A stretch of DNA of 44,398 nucleotides from contig NZ_NXGB01000010.1 in the NCBI RefSeq assembly GCF_002850605.1, forward strand, positions 1 to 44,398, given 5' to 3'. The position numbers and the translations under genes are program-made. Source of the DNA: Pasteurella oralis. Its GTDB lineage: Bacteria; Pseudomonadota; Gammaproteobacteria; Enterobacterales; Pasteurellaceae. Below the pieces are notes generated by a model. The model ran no database searches. It saw only the letters and a list, made by a program, of their open reading frames with translations, and was not told where the DNA came from. This document shows positions 16,377 through 25,525 of the stretch, one piece after another; positions within the stretch are counted from its first letter, which is position 1, and each line of letters starts with the position of its first letter.

Positions 16377-17591
16377 TTAGTGGTGGGTCCACTCAATCGT
16401 ACTTAAATCAATCCCTTCTTTATACATATCCCAAAGTGGAGATAATTCACGCAATTTTTGTACTGCATTTTTGACTAAGTCAATAGTGTAATCAATTTCT
16501 TCTTCTGTTGTATAACGCCCTAATGTAAAACGAATGGAACTATGTGCTAATTCATCGTTCAAACCTAAAGCACGTAAAACATAAGAAGGCTCTAAACTTG
16601 CTGAAGTACAGGCAGACCCTGAGGAAACAGCAATATCACGTAATGCCATCATTAGTGATTCACCTTCTACATAGTTAAAACTAATATTTAAATTACTGTC
16701 TAAACGATGTGTCATTGAACCATTCACATAAGTTTCTTCGATATCTTTTAAACCATTATAGAGACGATCACGTAATGCTTTTAAACGCGGCATTTCAGTT
16801 GCCATTTCTTCTTTACAAATACGATAAGCTTCACCCATGCCGACAATTTGATGTACAGGCAATGTACCTGAACGCATACCACGTTCATGACCACCACCGT
16901 GAATAATAGCTTCTAGACGCACACGAGGTTTACGGCTCACATACAACGCGCCAATCCCTTTTGGTCCATATAACTTATGGCTTGACATTGACATCAAGTC
17001 CACTTTTAACTCAGCTAAATTAATGGGTAACTTACCGACGCTTTGCGTCGCATCAACATGGAATAAAATTTTACGTGCACGACAAAGTTCACCTATTGCT
17101 GCGATATCTTGAATCACGCCGATTTCATTATTCACATGCATAATCGAAACTAAGATCGTATCATCACGCATAGTATTTTTTAATTCTGCTAGATCAATCA
17201 AACCATCAGATTTTGGATTTAAATAAGTCACTTCAAATCCTTCACGTTCAAGTTGGCGACAAGTATCTAATACGGCTTTATGTTCTGTCTTACAGGTAAT
17301 AATGTGTTTGCCTTTAGTTTGGTAAAAATGAGCAGCACCCTTAATCGCTAAATTATCAGATTCCGTTGCGCCTGAAGTAAAAACAATTTCACGTGAATCT
17401 GCACCGATTAAATCAGCAATATGATTGCGCGCGATATCTACAGCTTCTTCTGCCTGCCAGCCAAATTTATGTGAACGTGATGCAGGGTTACCAAAGTTTC
17501 CCTCAACGGTTAAGTATTCCATCATTTTTTGGGCAACACGTTCATCCACTGGACAAGTCGCTGCATAATCAAGATAAATAGGTAATTTCAT
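16377..17591 (-). CDS. iscS: Cysteine desulfurase IscS
   Basis: PLP enzyme that takes sulfur from cysteine for Fe-S clusters and tRNA thiolation. 404 residues. PLP lysine in [12 protein letters not shown]; the persulfide cysteine in [20 protein letters not shown]. Start at 17591 ([16 protein letters not shown]), with GGAG upstream; the longer frame to 17630 is not supported. The C-terminal WTHH end is normal for binding IscU. It lies 54 bases after iscR, with an uptake signal in the gap. Confidence 0.97.
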   Translation of the reverse strand: MKLPIYLDYAATCPVDERVAQKMMEYLTVEGNFGNPASRSHKFGWQAEEAVDIARNHIADLIGADSREIVFTSGATESDNLAIKGAAHFYQTKGKHIITCKTEHKAVLDTCRQLEREGFEVTYLNPKSDGLIDLAELKNTMRDDTILVSIMHVNNEIGVIQDIAAIGELCRARKILFHVDATQSVGKLPINLAELKVDLMSMSSHKLYGPKGIGALYVSRKPRVRLEAIIHGGGHERGMRSGTLPVHQIVGMGEAYRICKEEMATEMPRLKALRDRLYNGLKDIEETYVNGSMTHRLDSNLNISFNYVEGESLMMALRDIAVSSGSACTSASLEPSYVLRALGLNDELAHSSIRFTLGRYTTEEEIDYTIDLVKNAVQKLRELSPLWDMYKEGIDLSTIEWTHH

Positions 17592-17623
17592 TTGTTTCTC
17601 ACTCCTAAAAAATTCATTTTTTA

Positions 17624-17632
17624 ACCGCACTT
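17624..17632 (-). repeat. DNA uptake signal sequence
   Basis: Exact ACCGCACTT between iscR and iscS. Confidence 0.85.
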
Positions 17633-17645
17633 TTCATCAATCGGT

Positions 17646-18110
17646 TTAATTATCTAATATGATCAAATTATCAAAGTCACCGTGAAACTCAATTGGCGCG
17701 CATTTCTGACGATTTTGTTCAACCAATTCAGCTAACGTAATTTCATTTAAAAAGTCTTCAATACGTTGGCTTAATTCTTTCCATAAAGAATGGGTCAAAC
17801 ATTCTGCACCTTCTTGGCAATCACCACGTCCTAAACAACGTGTTACATCAATATTCTCATTTACTGCATTAATTACCATACCTACTGAAATTTGATCAGT
17901 CGGTAATCCCAATTGATATCCCCCACCCGGTCCACGGACACTTTTTACTAATCCACGTCGACGCAATTTCGCAAATAACTGTTCTAAATAAGAAAGCGAA
18001 ATATGCTGTCTTTCAGAAATATCAGATAAACTCACAGGGCCTCTGTTTGAATGTAATGCAATATCAAGAATCGCAGTTACTGCATAGCGTCCTTTAGAGG
18101 TTAATTTCAT
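17646..18110 (-). CDS. iscR: Fe-S cluster-responsive regulator IscR
   Basis: Rrf2-family regulator that represses isc genes when it holds a [2Fe-2S] cluster. 154 residues. Winged helix at 1-65 ([20 protein letters not shown]), cluster ligands C92, C98 and C104 in [14 protein letters not shown], with H107. First gene of the isc operon. A type 1 IscR-like site overlaps its promoter, implying autoregulation. Confidence 0.96.
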   Translation of the reverse strand: MKLTSKGRYAVTAILDIALHSNRGPVSLSDISERQHISLSYLEQLFAKLRRRGLVKSVRGPGGGYQLGLPTDQISVGMVINAVNENIDVTRCLGRGDCQEGAECLTHSLWKELSQRIEDFLNEITLAELVEQNRQKCAPIEFHGDFDNLIILDN

Positions 18111-18151
18111 CTTTTTTTCCTTTAATTAATCAACAATTTTGGAATATTTAC

Positions 18152-18176
18152 ATATCATACTAAATTAGTCAACTAT
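18152..18176 (-). promoter_or_regulatory. IscR type 1-like site and promoter of the isc operon
   Basis: On the minus strand the site begins ATAGTTGACTAATTTAGT, matching ATASYYGACTRWWWYAGT closely; the 3' part (ATGATAT) is less exact. TTGACT serves also as a -35, with TAAATA about 16 bases on. Confidence 0.6.
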
Positions 18177-18185
18177 TCAAAAACA

Positions 18186-18902
18186 CTATTTGAGTCGTTT
18201 TTTGACCGCAGTTAACATACCTTGCAAAATATTCAGTTCATTTTTTTCTAAACCTGCTCGCTGATATAACCGCCTTAATTTAGGCATAACTCCTTGATTT
18301 TGAATAAAACCGAGTTCTGTATAAAGCTGTTCTGTATGAGTAAAAAAATGTTCAATTTCCGCACTATTTGGATAGATATTTTCTATTGTTGAAAATGGCG
18401 CTGGCTTTTCTTGCTCAGCTAAATATGTCATACGGAATTCATAACATATAAGCTGTACTGCCATCGCTAAATTCAACGAGGAATATTCTGGATTGGCAGG
18501 AATGGTAAGATGATAACGACATTTTAATAACTCCTCGTTAGTTAAACCTATCCGCTCACGCCCAAAAACAATAGCTATCTGTCCATTTGCACTATGTGCA
18601 ATTGCTTTTGCCGCGCATTCTCGAGGTTCAATCAGGGTATTTTGTAAATGGCGTAATCTCGCACTGGTTCCGATCACTAAAGAACAATCCGCAATAGCCT
18701 CATCAAAATCAACAACAGTAATTGCATTTTTAACCACATCTTCTGCCCCAGCAGCAAGTGCGATAGCTTGTTCATCAACTGATTGTTTTGGTGACACAAG
18801 ATACAAACGCTGTAATCCCATCGTTTTCATCGCTCTCGCAGTAGAACCAATATTGCCACTGTGTGAGGTTTCCACTAAAACAATTCGAATATTTTCCAAC
18901 AT
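18186..18902 (-). CDS. trmJ: tRNA (cytidine/uridine-2'-O)-methyltransferase TrmJ
   Basis: SPOUT-class methyltransferase that modifies position 32 of tRNA. 238 residues. NIRIVLVETSHSGNIGSTAR is the start of the fold and IAIVFGRERIGLTNEELLKC, then IPANPEYSSLNLAMAVQLI, form the knot with the AdoMet site. It stands directly upstream of iscR, as in enterics, and 9 bases downstream of the iscR promoter site. Confidence 0.95.
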   Translation of the reverse strand: MLENIRIVLVETSHSGNIGSTARAMKTMGLQRLYLVSPKQSVDEQAIALAAGAEDVVKNAITVVDFDEAIADCSLVIGTSARLRHLQNTLIEPRECAAKAIAHSANGQIAIVFGRERIGLTNEELLKCRYHLTIPANPEYSSLNLAMAVQLICYEFRMTYLAEQEKPAPFSTIENIYPNSAEIEHFFTHTEQLYTELGFIQNQGVMPKLRRLYQRAGLEKNELNILQGMLTAVKKRLK

Positions 18903-18993
18903 ACACTACACATCCATTTAAAAGAGGGGGCTATTCTAACATAATACCCATGATTTTTAGTCAAGAATTTGGTGCTTTTTTATTAGAATACAT

Positions 18994-19025
18994 ATAAAAA
19001 AAGTGGATGTTACGGCATCCACTTT
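18994..19025 (-). terminator. Rho-independent terminator for the small minus-strand ORFs
   Basis: AAAGTGGATG and CATCCACTTT with a six-base loop; on the minus strand seven T follow. No known gene lies just upstream on that strand, so it points to a transcript covering 19079-19354. Confidence 0.85.
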
Positions 19026-19078
19026 CTTTGTTATCTTTACTTTAATTATCATGTATTACTTATCGTCTTTTTTACCTT

Positions 19079-19144
19079 TTAAGGCATGTTGAACAGTAAA
19101 AGCATTAATCCAGTCCAAATTGCAATTCCCAATGTATATTCCAT
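19079..19144 (-). CDS. Possible 21-residue hydrophobic peptide
   Basis: ATG at 19144 with an excellent ribosome site (GGAGG, four bases before). The peptide begins MEYTLGIAIWTGLMLLLF and stops after NMP, so it is a single hydrophobic segment. It ends about 55 bases before a strong terminator. A different frame of the same DNA is open to a charged end (ALKGKKDDK) at 19060, so a frameshift or sequence error could hide a longer protein. Function unknown. Confidence 0.45.
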   Translation of the reverse strand: MEYTLGIAIWTGLMLLLFNMP

Positions 19145-19177
19145 TATTCCTCCATTGAAAAATAAGATTTGTTTTTC

Positions 19178-19354
19178 CTAATTTTGCTTGGCTATCACTA
19201 ATGTTACATAAGCACCAATTGTTAATACGCCTGAATTTACAAATTTGAATAATAATCCATAATGCCCAAATACTACCACAGGTATTGCAACAACAGCAGC
19301 TTTGGCAATATCTTCAAGCCATTTGGCCCATGAATTTAAAGTTTCTACCTCCAT
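19178..19354 (-). CDS. Possible 58-residue small membrane protein
   Basis: A frame of 58 codons beginning MEVETLNSWAKWLEDIAKAA. An amphipathic N-terminal stretch is followed by a first hydrophobic segment (AVVAIPVVVFGHYGLLF) and a second (VLTIGAYVTLVIA), ending AKQN. It lies 33 bases before the shorter peptide ORF, and both share one terminator. The ribosome site is unclear: a GGAGG occurs just inside the ORF, so the true start may differ. I do not recognise the family; a small membrane regulator or a type I toxin is possible by size only. Confidence 0.5.
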   Translation of the reverse strand: MEVETLNSWAKWLEDIAKAAVVAIPVVVFGHYGLLFKFVNSGVLTIGAYVTLVIAKQN

Positions 19355-19465
19355 AGGACACGCAAGTAAATTTCACATTATCGTTCCTGTTTCTTTCACT
19401 ACTTTAGGTGATTAAAATTAAAATTGTAAAAGAATGCCGTTTTGTTGATGTAATGTAATGAAAAT

Positions 19466-19485
19466 TTCTCGATCTTAATCGAAAA
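19466..19485. promoter_or_regulatory. Palindromic site in the suhB upstream region
   Basis: TTCTCGATCTTAATCGAAAA contains the perfect inverted repeat TCGAT-N4-ATCGA, shaped like an FNR/CRP-family site but with C/G where FNR has T/A. It is 113 bases before suhB and 111 bases before the small membrane ORF on the other strand. Confidence 0.35.
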
Positions 19486-19598
19486 ATCATCCTTATTTAA
19501 ATTTATCAATACACTCAGTTTAAATTTTTCTCGCTATCTTGACTAAAATTACCTATAATGCCAGTCCTTTTTATGTTCTTTAAAATCTGGTGGAAACA

Positions 19599-20402
19599 AT
19601 GAATCCAATGTTAAATATCGCTATTCGTGCGGCACGAAAAGCGGGCAATGTAATTGCTAAAGGTTATGAGCGCCGCGATGATATTCAAATGACGTTGAAA
19701 AATACAAACGATTATGTCACAAATATCGATAAGGTATCTGAGCAAGCTATCATTGAAGTAATTAAAAAATCTTATCCTGAACATACTATTATTACTGAAG
19801 AAAGCGGTGCATTAGAAGGAAAAGATAGTGATGTACAATGGGTAATTGATCCACTAGATGGCACAACAAACTTTGTAAAAGGTTTACCTCATTTCTCTGT
19901 TTCTATCGCTATTCGAGTGAAAGGTCGCACTGAAGTCGGCGTAGTTTATGATCCAATTCGTAATGAATTATTCACTGCAGTTCGTGGTGAAGGCGCTAAA
20001 GTCAATGATACGCGTTTACGCGTCGATAATAAACGTGAGCTAACAGGTACTGTCATTGCAACAGGTTTCCCATTTAAACAAACTCGTTTAATGCCAATTC
20101 AATTTGCTGTGATGAATAGCTTAATCACACAAGCAGCAGATTTTCGTCGCACTGGTTCCGCTGCATTAGATTTATGCTACGTTGCAGCAGGTCGTGTTGA
20201 TGCTTACTTTGAAATGGACATTAAAGCTTGGGATGTTGCTGCTGGCGATTTAATCGTACGTGAGGCAGGTGGTTTAGTCTGTGACCTCCATGCTGGTCAT
20301 CATTACTTAACCGCGGGGCATATTGTCGCAGCACCGCCACGTGTAATGAAAGAAATGCTTAATAAAATTCAGCCTTGTTTAGGTGATGTATTCAAAAAAT
20401 AA
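19599..20402 (+). CDS. suhB: Inositol-1-monophosphatase SuhB
   Basis: Mg-dependent phosphatase that also takes part in rRNA antitermination complexes. 267 residues. ITEESGALEG, WVIDPLDGTTNFVKG and WDVAAGDLIVREAGG carry the metal ligands. I begin at the ATG at 19599, with GGTGGA a few bases upstream; a GTG three codons earlier is less likely. Its own terminator follows. Confidence 0.96.
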   Translation: MNPMLNIAIRAARKAGNVIAKGYERRDDIQMTLKNTNDYVTNIDKVSEQAIIEVIKKSYPEHTIITEESGALEGKDSDVQWVIDPLDGTTNFVKGLPHFSVSIAIRVKGRTEVGVVYDPIRNELFTAVRGEGAKVNDTRLRVDNKRELTGTVIATGFPFKQTRLMPIQFAVMNSLITQAADFRRTGSAALDLCYVAAGRVDAYFEMDIKAWDVAAGDLIVREAGGLVCDLHAGHHYLTAGHIVAAPPRVMKEMLNKIQPCLGDVFKK

Positions 20403-20411
20403 CTAAAATAG

Positions 20412-20420
20412 ACCGCACTT
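20412..20420 (-). repeat. DNA uptake signal sequence
   Basis: Exact ACCGCACTT nine bases after suhB. Confidence 0.85.
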
Positions 20421-20440
20421 AGCACAATAGAATTGAGATA

Positions 20441-20468
20441 AAAATACCCCAACAACTTGGGGTATTTT
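20441..20468. terminator. Bidirectional terminator after suhB
   Basis: AAAATACCCCAA and TTGGGGTATTTT with loop CAAC; serves both suhB and the convergent gene at 20472. Confidence 0.92.
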
Positions 20469-20471
20469 ACT

Positions 20472-21062
20472 TTATAAATCTCTCAATAAGGTACGACGCT
20501 GTGGTCGCTCTTCTAATTTCTGTTCAAGAAGCAATAACTCAGGTGCAGAATAAATAATTTCTGCGGGTTGACGAATATCATTATAAGTTAGTAAAGTCAA
20601 AGCAACCGTCCCTTTAGCAAACTGATGAGTATCCAAAAGAGCTGTTTCATTTTTCTTACGTCGTTTGATCTTGCCTTGTAGCAAATCTTCTTCAATTAAA
20701 TCACGTTGCTCGACATGCATAGGCTTACCATACTTTTCTTGTAATACATGTAATAACAATTCTGCAGGATATTTTGGATACTCTGGCATGCGCAACTCAA
20801 TTGCTTTTAGCTGCCCACCGATGAAACGTAATCTAGCTAATGCATAGCCATCATCAAAACGAAATTTATCACAAATCCAGTACCCACGTACAACACGTCG
20901 CCAATCATCAGTATCAGGTAAACGCCATTCCGTTTCACATAATTTGGTCTCTCTTGCTTGTTCAATTGTCATGCCAAACTTAAGTTCTTTATAACCGTCA
21001 ATAGGAGAACTCGGTACAACGAAAGGCATTAGAAATGCCGATAATACAGCGAACACTTTCAT
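20472..21062 (-). CDS. Uncharacterised exported protein
   Basis: A 196-residue protein I do not recognise. A short hydrophobic N-terminus (MKVFAVLSAFLMPFVVPSSP) looks like a signal peptide. The mature part has KELKFGMTIEQARETKLCET, two cysteines (KLCET and YWICDKF) that could form a disulfide, LLHVLQEKYGKPMHVEQRD, and a basic KIKRRKKNE stretch, ending RPQRRTLLRDL. The layout resembles small periplasmic proteins that respond to envelope state, but this is not evidence of function. It stands alone between suhB and arcB. Confidence 0.75.
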   Translation of the reverse strand: MKVFAVLSAFLMPFVVPSSPIDGYKELKFGMTIEQARETKLCETEWRLPDTDDWRRVVRGYWICDKFRFDDGYALARLRFIGGQLKAIELRMPEYPKYPAELLLHVLQEKYGKPMHVEQRDLIEEDLLQGKIKRRKKNETALLDTHQFAKGTVALTLLTYNDIRQPAEIIYSAPELLLLEQKLEERPQRRTLLRDL

Positions 21063-21214
21063 AATAGGTCCTTAAAATGATTGATAATTGTGCAATAGAA
21101 TAGCATTCATTTCCACATAATTAAAATGGTTAATATGCTGTTTTACACTAAATTAAATGATATTGTTAATAAAAATGCCACCGCTCAAATAGTTTAAAAA
21201 AGATGTAGTTAAAT

Positions 21215-23071
21215 TTATTTTAAACGGCCTAAATACTGTTCTAATTCTTCGACATCTAATAACCAAAGTTGTGCTAATTGCTGGGTCCAGCCCTCAATCT
21301 TACATTCCCATTTTTCATGATCAGGATCCTGTGCTTGAGCTGCAATTTGTTGTAAGCGCTTCAATCCCACCGAAGCTGCGGCACCCTTTATTTTATGCGC
21401 AATAGAAAGTACCTCTGATTTCTTTGCTGCATCTTGTTGATAAGCCGAAAAAGCGAGTAATAACTCATTAATATAACTAGGCATCGTTTCTTTAAATAGC
21501 ACTAAATTTTTTTGTGCAAAACTAACACCGAGCATCTCAATCAATTCATTTAACATTTTCACATCAAAATGTGATGCAATAGAATCATCTTTATTTTTCA
21601 CTGGCACATCTATCTTGATCGTACTTTCATTACCAAAATAGTCTATTAAACAGGCTGTTAGCTCTTCTAGCGAAAGCGGCTTACGTAATACATCATCCAT
21701 CCCGTTTTGTTGATAGTCTTTTTTGTTATGCATGACATTTGCCGTCAATGCAATTAATGGCGGTAGGAAGTCATAATCACCATTTTCATACCCCAGACGA
21801 AGATGTTGTGCCACATCAAAACCAGACATATCAGGCAGTTGGATATCTAAAAGCAATAAATCATAATAATTTTGCTCAAATTTTTCTATCGCTTGTTGCC
21901 CTGTCATTGCTACATCTACAGCATAACCTAATTTCTCTAACATAGATCTAGCGACAACAACATTCACTTCAATATCTTCAACTAATAAAATTTTTAACGT
22001 TTTTGGGATCTGATTTTTTGCAGCTATCGGTTTATCAACCTCATTAATAGGCAAAATCAAAGTAAAACAGGACCCTTTACCAATTTCGCTGGTGGCATAT
22101 AAATCTCCTCCCATTAATTGTGCAATCGTTTTTGAAAGCGCCAAACCAATCCCGCTACCTAGTGGCTTATGCTCATTAGATTGTACTTGATAATACATTT
22201 CAAATACGCGTAGCAATTCATTCGCTGGAATACCAATCCCTGTATCTGTCACACTAAACGCAATTTGATAAGCTGAAACACGTCGAACATTTAAACTCAC
22301 ATTACCTGTAGGAGTAAACTTCACTGCATTACTAATCAAATTCCACAGAATTTGGCTTAAACGAGCATAGTCTCCCATCAGCCAACTAGGCAAATCATTA
22401 TCCGTAATTAATTGAAAATTGAGCTTTTTTTGTTGTGCCATCAAACTGGCAAAATTACTGATATCATTTAAAAAACTATTCAATTCAACTTCTTTTAAAT
22501 TTAGCTCAATCCTACGTGCATCAATTTTTTCAAGATCAATAATGTCACTAAAAATATGCCCTAAAGAAATAGCACTAACATTAATCGTTTTTAGATAATT
22601 ACGTTGTTGCTCAGTTAACTCCTCATCTAACAAAATACGACTTAAACCGATAATGCCATTTAGGGGGGTACGTAATTCATGACTAATGGTCGCCATTAAA
22701 TGGGTTTTATCACGGCTTGTTTTTTCAATATTATCTAGTGCAATAGACAATTTTTTCTCAGCAATGACTCTTTCTGAAACTTCATTGCGTAAATTGTTAA
22801 CTAACTGCGATAATCCTTGCCGCGAATGTTCCAATTTTTCCACTAAAACGGTAAAAAAATAAATCACAAATGGCGCAGAAATTAAGCCAAAAGTGATAGA
22901 ACGAATTAAATCGCTCCAATACACTTCACCAATAATGAAAAAACTGAGTAGCGCTTGAGTACATAAAGCCAAGATAGCCAACACAATAAGCCCAAGAATA
23001 GAAAATTTTACGCGACCTAAACGAATCACCCAATCGACATATTTTTGAGTAAAATATCTTATATTTTTCAT
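21215..23071 (-). CDS. arcB: Hybrid sensor kinase ArcB (short form without PAS)
   Basis: Inner-membrane sensor that reports quinone redox state to ArcA. 618 residues: two membrane helices (about 23-47 and 57-77), a coiled-coil linker, the H-box ATISHELRTPLNG (H131), ATP-binding motifs (NLISNAVKF, TDTGIGIP, GSGIGLALS), a receiver with D409 in LLLLDIQLPDMSG, and an Hpt domain with H559 in SIAHKIKGAAASVG. The PAS region of the 778-residue E. coli protein, and its redox cysteines, is missing, as reported for H. influenzae ArcB. The gene is monocistronic here. Confidence 0.93.
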   Translation of the reverse strand: MKNIRYFTQKYVDWVIRLGRVKFSILGLIVLAILALCTQALLSFFIIGEVYWSDLIRSITFGLISAPFVIYFFTVLVEKLEHSRQGLSQLVNNLRNEVSERVIAEKKLSIALDNIEKTSRDKTHLMATISHELRTPLNGIIGLSRILLDEELTEQQRNYLKTINVSAISLGHIFSDIIDLEKIDARRIELNLKEVELNSFLNDISNFASLMAQQKKLNFQLITDNDLPSWLMGDYARLSQILWNLISNAVKFTPTGNVSLNVRRVSAYQIAFSVTDTGIGIPANELLRVFEMYYQVQSNEHKPLGSGIGLALSKTIAQLMGGDLYATSEIGKGSCFTLILPINEVDKPIAAKNQIPKTLKILLVEDIEVNVVVARSMLEKLGYAVDVAMTGQQAIEKFEQNYYDLLLLDIQLPDMSGFDVAQHLRLGYENGDYDFLPPLIALTANVMHNKKDYQQNGMDDVLRKPLSLEELTACLIDYFGNESTIKIDVPVKNKDDSIASHFDVKMLNELIEMLGVSFAQKNLVLFKETMPSYINELLLAFSAYQQDAAKKSEVLSIAHKIKGAAASVGLKRLQQIAAQAQDPDHEKWECKIEGWTQQLAQLWLLDVEELEQYLGRLK

Positions 23072-23184
23072 TTTATTGGTTTACTTTAGCTTGATGAAAT
23101 TAACGGCGCCTATTGTATCATCAAGTCAATAATTGCAGAAGTGAGCTATTTCTCAAATTCAATATTTTGTGCCATATAAAACAA

Positions 23185-23211
23185 CACCCTATTAGGCAAA
23201 CTAATAGGGTG
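23185..23211 (-). terminator. Terminator of rlmKL
   Basis: CACCCTATTAG and CTAATAGGGTG with a five-base loop, followed by TTGTTTTAT on the minus strand. Confidence 0.85.
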
Positions 23212-23239
23212 CATACAAACGAAAATATCAAAAATGTCG

Positions 23240-25393
23240 TTAAACTAAATTGATCAGCCAACAATTATGAATATGCTTATTGCGTTCAAAATCCAATGGT
23301 AACGTTTTTGTTGAAATTTCAACCGCACTTAAACCCAGTTCAGCAAGACCAGTAAAGTCCATTTTAAATCCTCGCTTATTATTAGAAAAAACGATAGTAC
23401 CATTTGCACGTAAAATACGTTTTAAATGGGTCATCAATTTAATATGATCACGTTGTACATCCCAACTCTCTTCCATACGCTTTGAGTTAGAAAACGTTGG
23501 TGGATCAACAAAAATAAGATCAAATTGACGTTCACATCCTGCAAGCCACTGTAAACAATCTGCTTGAATTAATTTATGCTGCTTACCTTCTAAATCATTT
23601 AACAATAGATTTTGTTCTGCCCAATTTAAATAGGTATTTGACATATCAACTGTCGTCGTCGATTTTGCACCACCTAATGCAGCATGAACAGTAGCTGAAC
23701 CAGTATAAGCAAATAGATTCAAGAAATCCTTCCCTTTTGCCATTTCACCCAGCATTTTGCGAGTCAAACGATGATCAAGGAATAATCCCGTATCCAAATA
23801 ATCGGTTAAATTCACCCACAACTTCGCCCCATATTCATTCACATAGAAATACTCACCTTTGTTTGCTAATTTTTCATATTGATTAGTACCTTTCTGTTTT
23901 TGACGTACTTTTAAAATCAACTTATTAGTCTCAACACCTGTTACTTGCAAAGTTGCAGTGACAGCATCTAACAAGCGTTGACGAGCTTTATTTTCATCAA
24001 TATTTTTTGGTGCAGCATATTCTTGTACAACAATATGATCATCGTAGCGATCCACTGCTAAATTATATTCTGGCAAATCTGCATCATATAAACGATAAGC
24101 ATTAAGTCCTTGCTGTTTTGCCCACTTCTCTATTTTTTTACAATTTTTCTGTAATCGGTTAGCAAAATCTTGTGCGACTTGCACAGCTAGAGTGCGGTCA
24201 GTTTCTAAAGCATTTTCAATCATCCCTTCGTGCTCTACTATGCGTGAACGAGGGCTAATATGATAATTTTTTTGCACACAATCCAAAGGACCGTTCTTAG
24301 CTTTAAATTGACGGTGTGAACGTAAACGTAAACAATCTAATAGCGCAGGTTCAGCACTAAATACGGAAACATTCCAATCTGCAAACTGCGCTTTCAAACG
24401 CTGACCAAATACCGAATACAACGCAATCAATGCTGGTGTTGTCCCTAAACGCTCACCATAGGGTGGATTACAAATTACAGTGCCTTTTAATTCTGTAAAT
24501 GGATTTTTTAACACTGCCACATCACCTTGCTGCCATTGAATTAAATGTGCAACACCTGCATTTTGTGCATTACGTTTTGCTTTTTGTAAAACTCGATGAT
24601 CTAAATCTACACCATAAAAATTTGCTTTATGTTCTTGGTTAAATGCTTTCTCTGCTAAGGCGATTGCCTCACTTTTTACTTTCTCCCAAATCGCTTGATT
24701 ATGCGCCTGCCAAAAATCAAACCCCCAGTGTAGGCGATGCAATTGTGGGGCAATCTTAGCTTGCATTTGTGCGGCTTCAATGAGTAATGTGCCAGAACCA
24801 CACATAGGATCGACTAATGGCGTACTAATTTGCCAGCCTGAACGTAACACAATAGCGGCGGCTAAGGTTTCACGTAAAGGTGCTTTACCTGTATCTTCAC
24901 GATAACCACGCATATGTAAAGCTTCGCCACTTAAATCCAAAGAGATCACCAATTCTTCACGATTTAAATAAGCATGCACTCGAATATCAGGATAGTCTTT
25001 ATCTACATTCGGACGAGTTTTACCATGACGTTCAAAATAATCGACTATCCCATCTTTAACGCGCATTGCCCCAAATTGAGTATGGCGAATTTCACGGTTT
25101 GTACCATTAAAATCCACCATAAAACGCACTTTCTCATCAAAATACGCTAGCCAATTTTGACTAGTGACCGTCGAATATAAATCTAAATCACTGTAAATTT
25201 TAGCCTGTACAATCGGTAATAAAATACGTGAAGCTAGACGCGTCCAAAGTAATACACGATATTGGGTTTCATCATCAGCATAAAAATGTACACCGCCCTG
25301 TGCAACTTGGCATTTTGTTGCGCCAAGCTCCGTTAATTCGACTTTTAATAATTCTTCAAAACCACGCGCAGTGGTGGCGAAAAGTTGTTTCAT
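23240..25393 (-). CDS. rlmL: Bifunctional 23S rRNA methyltransferase RlmKL
   Basis: Two methyltransferases in one chain: RlmL makes m2G2445 and RlmK makes m7G2069 in 23S rRNA. 717 residues, full length. THUMP domain in the first 150 residues, the first catalytic domain with [14 protein letters not shown] and NPPYGERLG, and the second with [20 protein letters not shown] and [13 protein letters not shown]. One uptake signal lies in the gene near the 3' end and a one-mismatch copy near 24190. Confidence 0.96.
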   Translation of the reverse strand: MKQLFATTARGFEELLKVELTELGATKCQVAQGGVHFYADDETQYRVLLWTRLASRILLPIVQAKIYSDLDLYSTVTSQNWLAYFDEKVRFMVDFNGTNREIRHTQFGAMRVKDGIVDYFERHGKTRPNVDKDYPDIRVHAYLNREELVISLDLSGEALHMRGYREDTGKAPLRETLAAAIVLRSGWQISTPLVDPMCGSGTLLIEAAQMQAKIAPQLHRLHWGFDFWQAHNQAIWEKVKSEAIALAEKAFNQEHKANFYGVDLDHRVLQKAKRNAQNAGVAHLIQWQQGDVAVLKNPFTELKGTVICNPPYGERLGTTPALIALYSVFGQRLKAQFADWNVSVFSAEPALLDCLRLRSHRQFKAKNGPLDCVQKNYHISPRSRIVEHEGMIENALETDRTLAVQVAQDFANRLQKNCKKIEKWAKQQGLNAYRLYDADLPEYNLAVDRYDDHIVVQEYAAPKNIDENKARQRLLDAVTATLQVTGVETNKLILKVRQKQKGTNQYEKLANKGEYFYVNEYGAKLWVNLTDYLDTGLFLDHRLTRKMLGEMAKGKDFLNLFAYTGSATVHAALGGAKSTTTVDMSNTYLNWAEQNLLLNDLEGKQHKLIQADCLQWLAGCERQFDLIFVDPPTFSNSKRMEESWDVQRDHIKLMTHLKRILRANGTIVFSNNKRGFKMDFTGLAELGLSAVEISTKTLPLDFERNKHIHNCWLINLV
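23322..23330 (-). repeat. DNA uptake signal sequence
   Basis: Exact ACCGCACTT within the 3' part of rlmKL. Confidence 0.85.
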
Positions 25394-25462
25394 AGGTGAT
25401 CTCTATCAGTAAAATGAGGAGGAATTATAGCAGGTTTAACCAGCAAAAACGTAGTAAACACA

Positions 25463-25471
25463 AAGTGCGGT
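25463..25471 (+). repeat. DNA uptake signal sequence (pair, left arm)
   Basis: Exact AAGTGCGGT, followed by CAAAATTCT. Confidence 0.9.
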
Positions 25472-25490
25472 CAAAATTCTAAAAATTTGC

Positions 25491-25499
25491 ACCGCACTT
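25491..25499 (-). repeat. DNA uptake signal sequence (pair, right arm)
   Basis: Exact ACCGCACTT facing the copy at 25463; the two share the AT-rich stretch between them. Confidence 0.9.
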
Positions 25500-25525
25500 T
25501 ATGTTATAAACATAGTATAAATACT

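Larger units (their letters stand above)
25462..25500 (-). terminator. Terminator built from two inverted uptake signals
   Basis: AAAGTGCGGT and ACCGCACTTT face each other across about 19 bases, 26 bases after the metG stop. Inverted uptake-signal pairs are known to double as terminators in Haemophilus. Confidence 0.75.
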
